Source: Streptomyces sp. CGMCC 4.7035 (GTDB lineage: Bacteria; Actinomycetota; Actinomycetes; Streptomycetales; Streptomycetaceae). Taken from it: a DNA stretch of 64,000 nt. The stretch lies in contig NZ_CP134053.1 of assembly GCF_031583065.1 (NCBI RefSeq), forward strand, positions 4,092,001 through 4,156,000, read 5' to 3'. Shown here piece after piece: positions 9,321 through 18,205 of the stretch. How positions within the stretch are numbered: position 1 is the first letter of the stretch; every line of letters starts with the position of its first letter. The position numbers were made by a program, and so were the translations under genes. Under the pieces are notes generated by a model that was not told where the DNA came from, did no database searches, and saw only the letters and a list, made by a program, of their open reading frames with translations.

Positions 9321-9558
9321 CTGATTCCTCGTACGGCAGCGAAACACTGGTTCGGTGGGGGGCGGTGCGAAATGCCGGATTGTGCCCGGCGAGCCGACTT
9401 GACTCACCGTCATCGAAGTCGGCGATCAGGCTGAACCGTATCAGGATCATGGCGCAGCGTCAGCATTCGTCTGCGGCAACTGCCAACCGCGGGTCGCGAG
9501 TTGGCTGGCAGTCCGCTGGGTGAATTGCTGCCGTTACCCGAGTAAGTGCGAGAGTGTC

Positions 9559-10746
9559 TCAGAGTAGAGCGAGAAGTTTTGGCGTATATAGGGCCCCCGC
9601 CGTCTCGATTCCGGCCACCATGTCGAAGTAGATGGCGGTCAGTTCGGAATCCGTCTGTACGGCCCGCAGCAGCGACAGCCGCTGCTCGTGCGGGGTGGTG
9701 AGCCGGGCCACGCCGAGTGTGGATTCGTATCCGGGGGTCAGAGCCGCGTCGCGTTCCTTGGCGAACTCCCGGAGCGCCGCGTCGAGTTCGGCCGGATCGC
9801 CGCCGAGCAGGCCGTCCAGGCGACGTACCAGGGCGTCCACCTGCAAGAACGCGTCGCTGATCCCGCGCGCGGTGATGGAGTCCTTGTGGTGCCCCGCGTC
9901 GCCCACCAGGACCCAGCCGGGCCCGGCCGCCTGCCGGAAGAAGTTCTGCTGGTCGCCGGTGCCGCGCAGCCGCTCGACCGGCTCCCGGCCACGCAGCCGC
10001 TCGTACAGGGCGGGCGCCGTGGTGCGGATCTGTTCCAGGTAGGCCCGCCGCGCGTCGGTGCGGACCGCCTCGAAGCGGGATTGCGGGAAGTAGGCGAGCA
10101 CGAGTGTCGCCGCGTCATGGGTGGCCACCGCCGCGACCCAGCTGCCCGGACGCTCATGCAGCTCCAGTGTGGCCGGTACGTCCGCCCAGTACGTGTAGTA
10201 GGCGCAGGTCAGCCGGGGATCCTCGACCGTGTACGGTGCCTGAGTGAGCCGGGCGACGGTCGAGCGCATCCCGTCCGCGCCGATCACCAGATGCGCGCGT
10301 TCGGTGAAGGAACGGCCGTCGTGGCTGCCCTCCACACCGATGACGCGTCCGCTGTCGTCGCGCAGCAGCCCGGTTACCCGGCAGCGGTCGCGCACCTCGA
10401 CGCCCGCCGCGGCCGCGGCCTCCACCAGGATGGCGTCCAGCACATGGCGGCGCGGGGCGAAGGAGGCGCGCTGCCCCTCCACGCCCCGGGCGCATCCTTC
10501 GAGGCGGATGTCGGCGACCTCGTAGACCGCGTGGTCCAGGGGCGGGCACCCGGAGGCGCGTACCGCGTCCAGCAGTCCCCAGCGGGCGAGCGCGGCCACG
10601 CCCGGCTGATGGATGAGATGGGTGGAGAGGGTGTCGGTGCCGGTGGGGGCCTTGTCGAGCAGGAGTACCCGGTACCCCGCGCGGGCCAGCAGCATGGCGG
10701 TGGGCGCACCGGCGCAGCGGGCGCCTACCACGATGGCGTCGAACAT
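9559..10746 (-). CDS. FAD-dependent oxidoreductase (PHBH/geranylgeranyl-reductase-like)
   Basis: A 395-residue flavoprotein of the p-hydroxybenzoate-hydroxylase fold. The FAD-binding N-terminus VVGARCAGAPTAMLLARAGY shows the usual beta-alpha-beta turn in relaxed GxGxxG form. DTLSTHLIHQPG and, near residue 270, GDAGHHKDSITARGISDAF (FAD pyrophosphate and ribityl contact) are family landmarks. ATG 10746 has GAGGCAACCC just upstream. It is the third gene of a minus-strand operon after the KS-ACP and adenylation genes (66-base gap). The inferred job is therefore to oxidise or reduce the carrier-bound or released product. Monooxygenase, desaturase and halogenase activities cannot be separated by sight; the Trp motif of flavin halogenases (WxWxIP) is absent. 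Confidence 0.87.
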   Translation of the reverse strand: MFDAIVVGARCAGAPTAMLLARAGYRVLLLDKAPTGTDTLSTHLIHQPGVAALARWGLLDAVRASGCPPLDHAVYEVADIRLEGCARGVEGQRASFAPRRHVLDAILVEAAAAAGVEVRDRCRVTGLLRDDSGRVIGVEGSHDGRSFTERAHLVIGADGMRSTVARLTQAPYTVEDPRLTCAYYTYWADVPATLELHERPGSWVAAVATHDAATLVLAYFPQSRFEAVRTDARRAYLEQIRTTAPALYERLRGREPVERLRGTGDQQNFFRQAAGPGWVLVGDAGHHKDSITARGISDAFLQVDALVRRLDGLLGGDPAELDAALREFAKERDAALTPGYESTLGVARLTTPHEQRLSLLRAVQTDSELTAIYFDMVAGIETAGALYTPKLLALL

Positions 10747-10812
10747 GGGGTTGCCTCACAACAGACGTCGGGGGGTGGGGTGTTGTGGTGGTGTGACCCG
10801 GACACGCGTGGG

Positions 10813-12351
10813 TCAGCGGGGGTGCCCGAGTTCGCCGAGCACGGCCCGCCGGTCGATCTTGCCGTTGGCGTTCAGCGGCAGTTGATCGAGAACGGCGATG
10901 CGGCGGGGCAGCATGTACGGCGGCAGTCGGTCGCCCAGCGCCGCGTACAGCCCGTCGGAGGTGCAGCCGGCGCCGCTGACCGCGGCGTGCAGCTCCGGTT
11001 CGCCGTCGGGGGCGGGCACGGCCAGGACGAGGGCGTCCCGCACCCCGGTCTGCTGTCGCAACATGGCCTCGATCTCGCCGAGTTCGATCCGGTGGCCGCG
11101 GATCTTCACCTGGTGATCGGTCCGCCCGAGGTGGACGAGGTGCCCGTCGCTGAGGGCGACCCGGTCCCCGGTGCGGTACCAGTGCTGGTCGGTCAGCGGC
11201 TCGCCGCCGCCGGGCCGGCCGTCGGGGGCGAGGAAGCGCCCCGCGTTGTTCGCCGGGTCGAGGTATCCCGGGAACCGCAGCGGGCCGCGCACGTACAGTT
11301 CGCCGTGGTCGGAGGGGCGGCCGTCCTCGTCGAGCAGCAGCAGGTCGAGGACCGGGTAGCCGGTGCCGATGGGAGCGGTCCCATTAGGAGTGCCGGGCCA
11401 TTCGGCCGGGTCTTCGGGGAACCGGTACGCCGTGCAGGAGATGGTGAGTTCGGTGGGGCCGTAGAGGACTTCGAGACGGCTGCCCGGCGCGGCGGTCCGC
11501 CACTCCCGGGCCGCGTCCAGGGTGAGCGGTTCGCCGCCGAAGACGCTCCACCGCAGCGTGGGCATGCTGTTCGGGGTCAGGGTGCCGAGGCGGGAGGCGA
11601 AGGAGATCAGCGACGGCACCGAGAACCAGTGGGTGAGCCGCAGGTTGTTGATCGTCCTCACCGGGGACAGGAGCTGGCTGCGCTGGGGCACCACGAGGGT
11701 GCCGCCGCCCGCCCAGGCGACGAACAGGTCGTGCACGGAGCCGTCGAAGGTCAGCTCGAAGGACTGCGACAGCCGGCTGCCCGGCCCGATGTCGTACCGC
11801 GGGGCGACCTGGGAGAGGTAGGCGGAGAGGTTGCGGTGCGGGATCGGTACGCCCTTGGGGGTGCCCGTCGACCCGGAGGTGAAGATGATGTACGCGAGGT
11901 CGTCCGGACCGGCTTCGACATACGGCAGTTCGGGCGCGGGGCCGTCGGCCAGGCTCGACAGCTCCTCGGGGCCCACCGGGAGGACGGGCACCCCGAGGTC
12001 GGTGCCCGCCTCCGGGGAGTCGGTCAGCACGACCTCCGCCTCGGCGGCCTTCACGATGTCGGCCGTGCGTCCCGACGGGTGCTCGGGGTTGAGGGGGACG
12101 ACGGTCGCGCCGGCCCGCAGGACGGCGAGGTAGCCGGCGTACGCGGTCACCGAACGGCTCGCCAGCAGGCCCACGCGGCGCGGCGGGGTACCACCGGCCG
12201 CCGCGACAAGGCGGGCGGCGAGCCGTTCCGAGAGGTCGCGCAGCCGTGCGTAGGTGAGCCGGTCCTCGCCCACTTCCAGCGCGACGGCGTCGTCCCCGTA
12301 CGTGTCGGCGGAGCGGGCGAACCAGGCGTACGCGGTCTGCGGTTCGCTCAT
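10813..12351 (-). CDS. Stand-alone NRPS adenylation enzyme
   Basis: A 512-residue amino-acid-activating domain with no carrier domain attached. Core motifs are in order: A3 YIIFTSGSTGTPKG (154-167), A4 FDGSV with the alpha-amino-binding Asp203, A5 LYGPTE (296-301), A8 RGHRIELGEIE, and A10 NANGKIDR with catalytic Lys498. Reading pocket positions by eye gives D, G and H for the first three and L, I and S later. I cannot match this code to a known amino acid. ATG 12351 overlaps the KS-ACP stop as ATGA, so translation is coupled. The only carrier in reach is the ACP of that neighbour, so charging it in trans is the natural inference. Confidence 0.92.
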   Translation of the reverse strand: MSEPQTAYAWFARSADTYGDDAVALEVGEDRLTYARLRDLSERLAARLVAAAGGTPPRRVGLLASRSVTAYAGYLAVLRAGATVVPLNPEHPSGRTADIVKAAEAEVVLTDSPEAGTDLGVPVLPVGPEELSSLADGPAPELPYVEAGPDDLAYIIFTSGSTGTPKGVPIPHRNLSAYLSQVAPRYDIGPGSRLSQSFELTFDGSVHDLFVAWAGGGTLVVPQRSQLLSPVRTINNLRLTHWFSVPSLISFASRLGTLTPNSMPTLRWSVFGGEPLTLDAAREWRTAAPGSRLEVLYGPTELTISCTAYRFPEDPAEWPGTPNGTAPIGTGYPVLDLLLLDEDGRPSDHGELYVRGPLRFPGYLDPANNAGRFLAPDGRPGGGEPLTDQHWYRTGDRVALSDGHLVHLGRTDHQVKIRGHRIELGEIEAMLRQQTGVRDALVLAVPAPDGEPELHAAVSGAGCTSDGLYAALGDRLPPYMLPRRIAVLDQLPLNANGKIDRRAVLGELGHPR

Positions 12352-14288
12352 CGGGCGGCCGCCTCGAGGGCACGCGTCCACTGGCGCAGCTCGCCCACGG
12401 TGCGCAGCCTGCCGAACTCCTCCGGGTCGACCTCCTGGCTGGACCGTTTGGTCAGCTCGACCACGATCCGCAGCTTCGCCAGCGAGTCGATCCCGATGTC
12501 GGTGAGGGTGGAGGCGTCGTCGAAGCCGGTGCGGGCGTGCTCGCGCAGTACCCAGGTCGCCAGGTCGCCGCCGCCGTGCTCGTGCTGTTCGCCGGGCCAG
12601 TACCGCTTGGTCTGCCAGGGGTAGGTGGGCAGCGGCACGAAGCGGCCACCGCCTCCGAACACCTTCTCCCAGTCCACGTCCTCGCCCCGGCGGTAGCGGT
12701 CGGCGACGGCCGACAGCGGTCTGCCGCCGAGCGTCGGCGACCCGGTGAGCGCCGCCGCCAGCTCCTCATGGCTCGCCCCGACGACCGCCAGCCGGTGCGC
12801 GTGGTGCTGTCGGCGGGTGGCCGCGCTGAAGCAGATGTCGCGCACGGGGTACGCGGTCCCCGCGCCGCCGGGGGAGAGGTGGGCGGCGTACGACCGGGCG
12901 AGAGCCTCCAGGGCGGCGGGGCCGCGCGCGGAGAGGACGAGGAGGTACGGCGTGCCGTCCGCGGCCGGTACGACCGGCGCGTCGACGGGGTCGGGTCTGC
13001 GGATCACCACGTGTGCGTTGAGCGCGGAGGAGCCCTGCCCGGAGATCCCGGCGACGGCCGGCCGCCCCGTCTCCGGAAGGTCGACGAGGGAGCCGGGCAC
13101 CACCAGCGGCAGCTCGTCCCAGGCCACGTCGGGATTCGGCGCGGACAGATGCAGGCTCGCGGGGACCTGGCCGTGCTCCAGGCAGAGCACGGCCTTGATC
13201 AGCCCCGCCAGCCCGCCCGCGGCCTCCCCGTGCCCGATGTTCGTCTTGACCGAGCCGACGAGCAGCGGCCGGTCCGCCGGGCGTCCCTCGCCCAGGACCC
13301 GGCCCAGCGCGCTCAGTTCCAGGGGGTCGAGCGCGGGCGATCCGGAGCCGTGCGCCTCGACGTAGTCGACGTCCGCGGGATCGATTCCGGCGTCCTCGTA
13401 CGCCCAGCGCAGCACCTCGATCTGGCCTTCCAGGGAAGGGTTGAGCACCGAGTCGCTGGTGCGGCCGTCGTTGCCGACGGCGCTGCCCCGGATGACGGCG
13501 CGTATGCGGTCTCCGTCGGCCAGCGCGTCCGTGAGCCGCTTGAGGACGACGACCGCCACCGCGTCGCTGGGGGCGTGGCCGTCGGCGTTCGCGTCGCCGA
13601 ACTTGCTGCGCCCGTCGGCGGCCATGCCGCCGGCCTGGGTCATCACCAGGCCCTCGTCGGGACGGAGCTTGAGGTTCACCCCCGCGGCCAGCGCCAGGGG
13701 ACTCTCCCGGGCGCGCAGGCTCTGCACGGCCTGGTGGACGGCCACCAAGGAGGATGAGCATGCTGTGTCCACGACAATACTGGGGCCGCGGAAGTCGAAG
13801 GCGTGGGAGATCCGGGCGGGCAGCAGCGAGCGGAAATTGTTCAGCTGCGAGGCGGTGGCGCCCTCCGGACCCTGGCGCAGGGCCAGCTCCAGGTAGTCCG
13901 CGCGGGCGTTGCCCACGAACACCCCGGTCCGGCTGCCGGCCAGCAGATCGGGCCGCTGCCCGGCGTCCTCCAGCGCCTCCCAGGCCGCCATCAGCAACAA
14001 CCGCTGCTGCGGGTCGAGTTCGAGCGCCTCGGTGGCGGACATCCCGAAGAACTCGGCGTCGAACTCGGCGATTTCTTCCACATAACCCGCACGACGGCTG
14101 GCTATGCGGCCCGGGCCGCGGGCGGAGTGGAGCGCGTCAACGTCGTAACGTTCAGGAGGGGTCTCGCTGGTGGCGTCGACGCCGTCTTTGAGGAGAGCCC
14201 ACAGCTCGTCGGTGCCCGACGCGCCGGGGAGCCGGCAGGCCATGCCGATCACGGCCACCGACCGGGCGTCCACGTCCGACCTGTTCAT
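12348..14288 (-). CDS. Type I polyketide synthase KS-ACP protein lacking an acyltransferase domain
   Basis: A 646-residue didomain. The ketosynthase spans roughly 10-430, with nucleophile Cys177 in VDTACSSS, His313 in EAHGSGS and His353 in NIGHGEA. A KS-to-AT linker follows (SARGPAALEALA to HRLAVVGAS). The protein then passes directly to the usual post-AT linker (RYRRGEDVDW to LPTYPWQTKRYW). No AT domain (no GHSxG) remains between these linkers. An ACP covers about 570-646, with phosphopantetheine Ser602 in DIGIDSL. The ATG at 14288 follows GAAGGAG. Extender supply must come from a trans AT, or the ACP carries an amino acid from the next gene. The second KS motif is unusual: HGSGS where HGTGT is normal. 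Confidence 0.92.
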   Translation of the reverse strand: MNRSDVDARSVAVIGMACRLPGASGTDELWALLKDGVDATSETPPERYDVDALHSARGPGRIASRRAGYVEEIAEFDAEFFGMSATEALELDPQQRLLLMAAWEALEDAGQRPDLLAGSRTGVFVGNARADYLELALRQGPEGATASQLNNFRSLLPARISHAFDFRGPSIVVDTACSSSLVAVHQAVQSLRARESPLALAAGVNLKLRPDEGLVMTQAGGMAADGRSKFGDANADGHAPSDAVAVVVLKRLTDALADGDRIRAVIRGSAVGNDGRTSDSVLNPSLEGQIEVLRWAYEDAGIDPADVDYVEAHGSGSPALDPLELSALGRVLGEGRPADRPLLVGSVKTNIGHGEAAGGLAGLIKAVLCLEHGQVPASLHLSAPNPDVAWDELPLVVPGSLVDLPETGRPAVAGISGQGSSALNAHVVIRRPDPVDAPVVPAADGTPYLLVLSARGPAALEALARSYAAHLSPGGAGTAYPVRDICFSAATRRQHHAHRLAVVGASHEELAAALTGSPTLGGRPLSAVADRYRRGEDVDWEKVFGGGGRFVPLPTYPWQTKRYWPGEQHEHGGGDLATWVLREHARTGFDDASTLTDIGIDSLAKLRIVVELTKRSSQEVDPEEFGRLRTVGELRQWTRALEAAAR

Positions 14289-15106
14289 GACGTTACTCCT
14301 TCGATGCTTCGCCACGTCCATACGGGATGGCGCAGTTGACCTCGCCGCGTGACCTTGTGGGTGCTGAAGCGGCATCACGGCATTTACTGAGGGCGGCCCC
14401 GCGTACGCTCTGTGGCGTCCGTCACGCCGCCGTGCCGCCGGCCCCCGTTTCCGGGCGGAACAGGACGATTCGCTCGCAAGGCCCGCACGTCGTCGTGCCG
14501 GGCTCATCCGTCGGACGGCAGAGTCTCCCGAGCGGGCGGACCCTCGTCCGCGAGGAGGCACCGGGCCGTCGGCAGCCGCGTGGATCTTGGCGTGATTTCG
14601 CGCATGGCGCCCTGGCCGAAACGGCCGTGCCGCTCCCGCTCGCGACGGGAAGCCCGCAGCTCGAACCGTACTTGCCTCACCCCGCTGTGCCCTCTCTCGC
14701 AGGTGCATCGCACGAACTCATTACACACGGGCCGCATCGACGGAGCGCGCGCCACCCACCCCCACCACCTCTGTTCGAACCGTAGTTCGACCATTCGATG
14801 GTGCGTCGGGGCGGGCGTGTCAGCGTCGAAAACCAGACCGCCGCACGATTGTCGTATGCATAATCGTTTCCGCTCGATTGGTGCTCAAGGATTGGCGGGA
14901 AGTGATCGCTGGAGGTTGAAACCTGGAAATATTTGGACAGACTCCGAGTTTGGGCGTTCACGAGAGGCCGCAGGGGCGGGGCGGGCGCGCGGGACTCGCG
15001 CGACAACTCCCGCTGACTCGCGAGGGGTTGAATGTGAGACAGGTGATGCGGAAATTACCGGGAGGGGCGATCCGCGGAAGCCGGGATTCTGATTTCATCT
15101 GATCCC
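14289..15106. other. Long intergenic region between divergent KS-ACP and GAF genes
   Basis: This 818-base stretch separates two divergently transcribed genes and should hold both promoters. It contains a 13-base palindrome (ACCAT, TCG, ATGGT at 14790-14802) and locally AT-richer sequence around 14850-14940. Open frames exist on both strands, but their translations are Arg/Ser/Pro-rich and show no family features. I see no gene in it. Confidence 0.5.
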
Positions 15107-16168
15107 ATGGATCCCCTCTCATCCGACCAGGCCCGGCTCGCGGGCGAGCAGCGCAGGTTGCGACTGCAGGTTCTCGGCCTCAACACCGTCGAGGCGGAGG
15201 CCACCTTCGACCGTGTCGCACGCCTCGCCGCCAGCTTCACCCAGTCACCGTTGGCCATGGTCAACTTCATCAACGACGAGCGGCAGATGTTCCGCGGCAT
15301 GTACGTGCCCACCGCCTCGCCCGACGACAAGGTGAGTCCCGACGGCGCCGGGATCGCCTTCGACCTCAGCGACCTGTCCCGGGAGGCGCCCGGCGACTAC
15401 GGCTTCTGCCCCCATGTGGTGGCCCAGGGATCCCAACTGGCCCTGGACGACGTCTTCGACTACCCGCGCTTCAAGGGCAACCCGCTCGTCAATGACCTGG
15501 GCGTGCGCTCCTACCTCGGTACCCCGCTGCGCGACAACACTGGCATGATCCTGGGCACCGTGTGCGTCGCCGACACCAAGCCCCGTGTCTGGGACCGTGC
15601 GGTGCGCGAGGGCATGCAGCAACTCTCCGAGACCCTGCTGTCCGACTTCAAGCTGCGCGACAGCCTGCTGGCCCAGCAGCAGGAGCTGTTCGCCGTCTTC
15701 GACGGTGCACCGTTCCCCATCATGCTCACCGAGGGCCCCAACCACCTGCTGCGCTACGCCAACGGCAAGCAGGGCGCGGCCTTCGGCATGGTCCCGCAGT
15801 TCAGCCCCGGCCGTCTCGTGCTGCCCGGACTGGAGGCGGTGGGTGTCTTCAACGCGATGGACGACGCCTTCCACACCGGGCAGCCCGCCACGCTGTCGCG
15901 GGCCGCGATCAGCACGTACGACGATCCGCGGCCGCAGGACTTCAACTTCCTGTGCACACCGGTGCGTACGTCGCCCGGGGCGCCGGTCAGCGGTGTCCTC
16001 ACCGTGGCCATGAACACCACCGGGCAGGCCTACCCCGGCGCCGAGCAACAGGCCTTCGCGGCCAACGTCCAGGAACGGTTCGAGCGGCTCGGCGCGGGCG
16101 GTCTGCCGGGCGGGATGCCGGGCGGGATGCCGGGCCGGCGCGTGGAGAGCGCGGGGTATCCCCGCTGA
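15107..16168 (+). CDS. GAF-domain sensory protein
   Basis: A 353-residue soluble protein. Residues about 20-185 form a GAF domain: FDRVARLAASFTQSPLAMVNFI near the start, an FCPHVVAQG segment, and YLGTPLRDNTGMILGTVCVAD at its end. After a short helix, residues about 195-320 resemble a PAS fold (ELFAVFDGAPFPIMLTEGP...RYANGKQ). The tail repeats GGMPG. GAF and PAS domains bind small ligands or sense redox; no kinase, phosphatase or DNA-binding output domain follows, so it may act through a partner. ATG 15107 lacks a strong ribosome site. It ends just before a good terminator hairpin. Confidence 0.85.
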   Translation: MDPLSSDQARLAGEQRRLRLQVLGLNTVEAEATFDRVARLAASFTQSPLAMVNFINDERQMFRGMYVPTASPDDKVSPDGAGIAFDLSDLSREAPGDYGFCPHVVAQGSQLALDDVFDYPRFKGNPLVNDLGVRSYLGTPLRDNTGMILGTVCVADTKPRVWDRAVREGMQQLSETLLSDFKLRDSLLAQQQELFAVFDGAPFPIMLTEGPNHLLRYANGKQGAAFGMVPQFSPGRLVLPGLEAVGVFNAMDDAFHTGQPATLSRAAISTYDDPRPQDFNFLCTPVRTSPGAPVSGVLTVAMNTTGQAYPGAEQQAFAANVQERFERLGAGGLPGGMPGGMPGRRVESAGYPR

Positions 16169-16201
16169 GCCCTTCACCAGGGCGCTGCGAGGCCGTGGCG
16201 G

Positions 16202-16231
16202 AGGGCTCGGGCGGTGCTGCCCCCGAGCCCT
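16202..16231 (+). terminator. Hairpin terminator after the GAF gene
   Basis: Perfect 10-base arms AGGGCTCGGG and CCCGAGCCCT around a 10-base loop, 33 bases after the GAF-gene stop. There is no U-tract, as is usual in Streptomyces. Confidence 0.7.
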
Positions 16232-16397
16232 GACGGCAGTCGGCGCCCTGGCGCGGGCGGGGGACGGTCCGTGCGTCCGTGGCTTGGTGGGTGCTGCGGT
16301 GGCATGATCGCCGCGCGCCGGATCGGCGGGCGGTGTCGGCAGTATCCTGCCAGCACTTTTGAACGTGTTCAACCGACTGGGCTGCGGCCCGGTGCGG

Positions 16398-18017
16398 TCA
16401 GCGATCCGCCGCCACCGCCACCTCCTTGGCCCAGCGGTAGTCCGCCTTGCCGCTGGGTGAGCGCTGGATGGTGTCCGTGATCACCAGCTGGCGCGGGATC
16501 TTGTAGCCCGCCAGATGAGCCCGGCAGTGGCTCTGGATGTCCTCCAGGGAGGGTCGGGTCGCGCCCTCGCGCAACTGCACGACAGCCGCCACATGGTTGC
16601 CCCACGTCGTGTCCGGCACCCCGGCGACCAGCGCGTCGTACACGTCCGGATGTGACTTGAGCGCCTGTTCGACCTCTTCCGGGTACACCTTCTCGCCGCC
16701 GGTGTTGATGCACTGCGAGCCGCGGCCGAGAACCGTGACGACACCCGCCTCGTCGACCGTTCCCATGTCACCGAGCAGCACCCACCGCTCGCCATGCCTC
16801 TGGAAGAACGTCTCGGCGGTTTTCCCCGGGTCGTTGTAGTACCCGAGCGGCACGTGACCGCGCTGGGCGATGCGGCCCACCTCACCGGCCGCGACCGGCT
16901 CACGGGTGACCGGATCCACCACCCGCGTACGGGAATTGACCCGGATGCGGAAGCCGTTGCCGGGGCCCGAGTCGGGGGTCGCGGTGCCGTTGAAGCCCGA
17001 CTCCGACGATCCGAAGTTGTTCAGCAGCATGGCGTTCGGAATGAGTGCCTGGAACTGGGCGCGCACGGTCTCCGACATGATCGCCCCGGACGACGACACG
17101 CTGAACAGGGACGAGCAGTCCGTGCCCTTCATCGGCCCGTTCAGCGCGTCGATCAGCGGCCGCAGCATCGCGTCGCCCACCAGCGACATGCTGGTGACCT
17201 TCTCCTTCTCGACGGTCCGCAGGACCTCATCCGGCATGAACTTGCGATGGATCACGATCCGCTGGCCGAAGTTGAATCCGATGAACGCCGTCAGCGTGGA
17301 AGTGCCGTGCATCAGCGGGGGAGTGGGGAAGAAGGTGATGCCCTCACCGCCGGCCGCGACCCGCTCGGCCAGCTCTTCGGGCTTCTTCACCGGCTCACCG
17401 GTCGGGGCGCCGCCGCCGAGCCCGGAGAAGAACAGGTCCTCCTGGCGCCACATCACACCCTTGGGCATGCCGGTCGTGCCGCCGGTGTAGATGATGAACT
17501 GGTCGTCCGCCGAGCGGGCCGGGAAGCCGCGATCGGGGGAGCCGGCGGCCTCGGCGTCGGCGAAGTCCACGGCGGACAGCGCGACGGCGTCCGGTGCGGG
17601 GGTCCCCACCCGCACCACATGCCGCAGCTTCTCCGCCCGCGGCAGCGCCGCCGCCACCCGGTCCGTGAACTCCGCGTCGAAGACGAGCGCCACCAGATCC
17701 GCGTCCCGGTAGAGGTACACCAACTCCTCTTCGACGTAGCGGTAGTTGACGTTGACCGGGACGACCCGGGCCTTCAGGCAGCCCAACACCGTCTGCAGGT
17801 ACTCCACCCCGTTGTAGAGGTGCAGCCCGACGTGCTCCCCCGGCCGTATCCCGCTGTCGACCAGGTGGTGCCCGATGCGGTTGGCGGCCGCGTCCAGCTC
17901 CGCGTAGGTCAGGCGGCGCTCCGCACCCGTGCCGGGGTGGTCGATGTACACGAGCGCCTCGCGGCCCGGAACCACGTCGACGACCGACTCGAACAGGTCG
18001 GCAAGGTTGTACTCCAC
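16398..18017 (-). CDS. Acyl-CoA synthetase (FadD-like, steroid/long-chain side-chain type)
   Basis: A 539-residue AMP-forming acyl-CoA synthetase. The ATP motif is IIYTGGTTGMPKGVMWRQ, followed by LNNFGSSESG, GERWVLLGDMG and the C-terminal SPSGKADYRW with the catalytic Lys. The form TGGTTGMPKGVMWR is typical of the FadD17/FadD19-like branch that activates sterol side-chain or branched acids in actinobacteria. GTG 18017 has GGAGGAGCG immediately upstream and is the clear start. It is divergent from the enoyl-CoA hydratase, DUF35 and thiolase-like genes. This suggests it supplies their acyl-CoA substrate. The exact acid is unknown. Confidence 0.9.
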   Translation of the reverse strand: MEYNLADLFESVVDVVPGREALVYIDHPGTGAERRLTYAELDAAANRIGHHLVDSGIRPGEHVGLHLYNGVEYLQTVLGCLKARVVPVNVNYRYVEEELVYLYRDADLVALVFDAEFTDRVAAALPRAEKLRHVVRVGTPAPDAVALSAVDFADAEAAGSPDRGFPARSADDQFIIYTGGTTGMPKGVMWRQEDLFFSGLGGGAPTGEPVKKPEELAERVAAGGEGITFFPTPPLMHGTSTLTAFIGFNFGQRIVIHRKFMPDEVLRTVEKEKVTSMSLVGDAMLRPLIDALNGPMKGTDCSSLFSVSSSGAIMSETVRAQFQALIPNAMLLNNFGSSESGFNGTATPDSGPGNGFRIRVNSRTRVVDPVTREPVAAGEVGRIAQRGHVPLGYYNDPGKTAETFFQRHGERWVLLGDMGTVDEAGVVTVLGRGSQCINTGGEKVYPEEVEQALKSHPDVYDALVAGVPDTTWGNHVAAVVQLREGATRPSLEDIQSHCRAHLAGYKIPRQLVITDTIQRSPSGKADYRWAKEVAVAADR

Positions 18018-18124
18018 CGCTCCTCCTGACCCCGGCAACGCTCGGCGAAGAAAGGCGCATCCATCGGTTCGCCGGTCATCAGAGCAAAGCCGGACGCAAC
18101 TGTGAAGGGTCCTCGCAGAAGAAA

Positions 18125-18141
18125 TCTGACTGTCTGTCAGA
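18125..18141. promoter_or_regulatory. Inverted repeat in the divergent promoter region
   Basis: TCTGAC and GTCAGA arms separated by 5 bases, between the divergent acyl-CoA synthetase (start 18017) and hydratase (start 18206). Shape and place suit a TetR-family operator controlling both transcripts. It does not match the KstR consensus (AAC/GTT core). Confidence 0.5.
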
Positions 18142-18205
18142 AAACTCTTGTCCTGGCTCCGCGCCTCCTGCAACCTGTTCTCGTTTCCCGAGACGGGAGG
18201 AAGCG

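Noticed and set aside
6675..9434. Long open frame (919 codons) on the plus strand
   Set aside because: It mirrors the conservon sensor gene on the other strand and has no domain features.
9688..12624. Very long open frame (978 codons) on the plus strand
   Set aside because: It is antisense to the FAD and adenylation genes, and its translation is low-complexity Gly/Arg/Val/Gln without family motifs. It is a GC-bias shadow.
14412..15092. Possible gene in the large intergenic region
   Set aside because: The translation is Arg/Ser/Pro-rich with scattered Cys, has no ribosome site and no recognisable fold.
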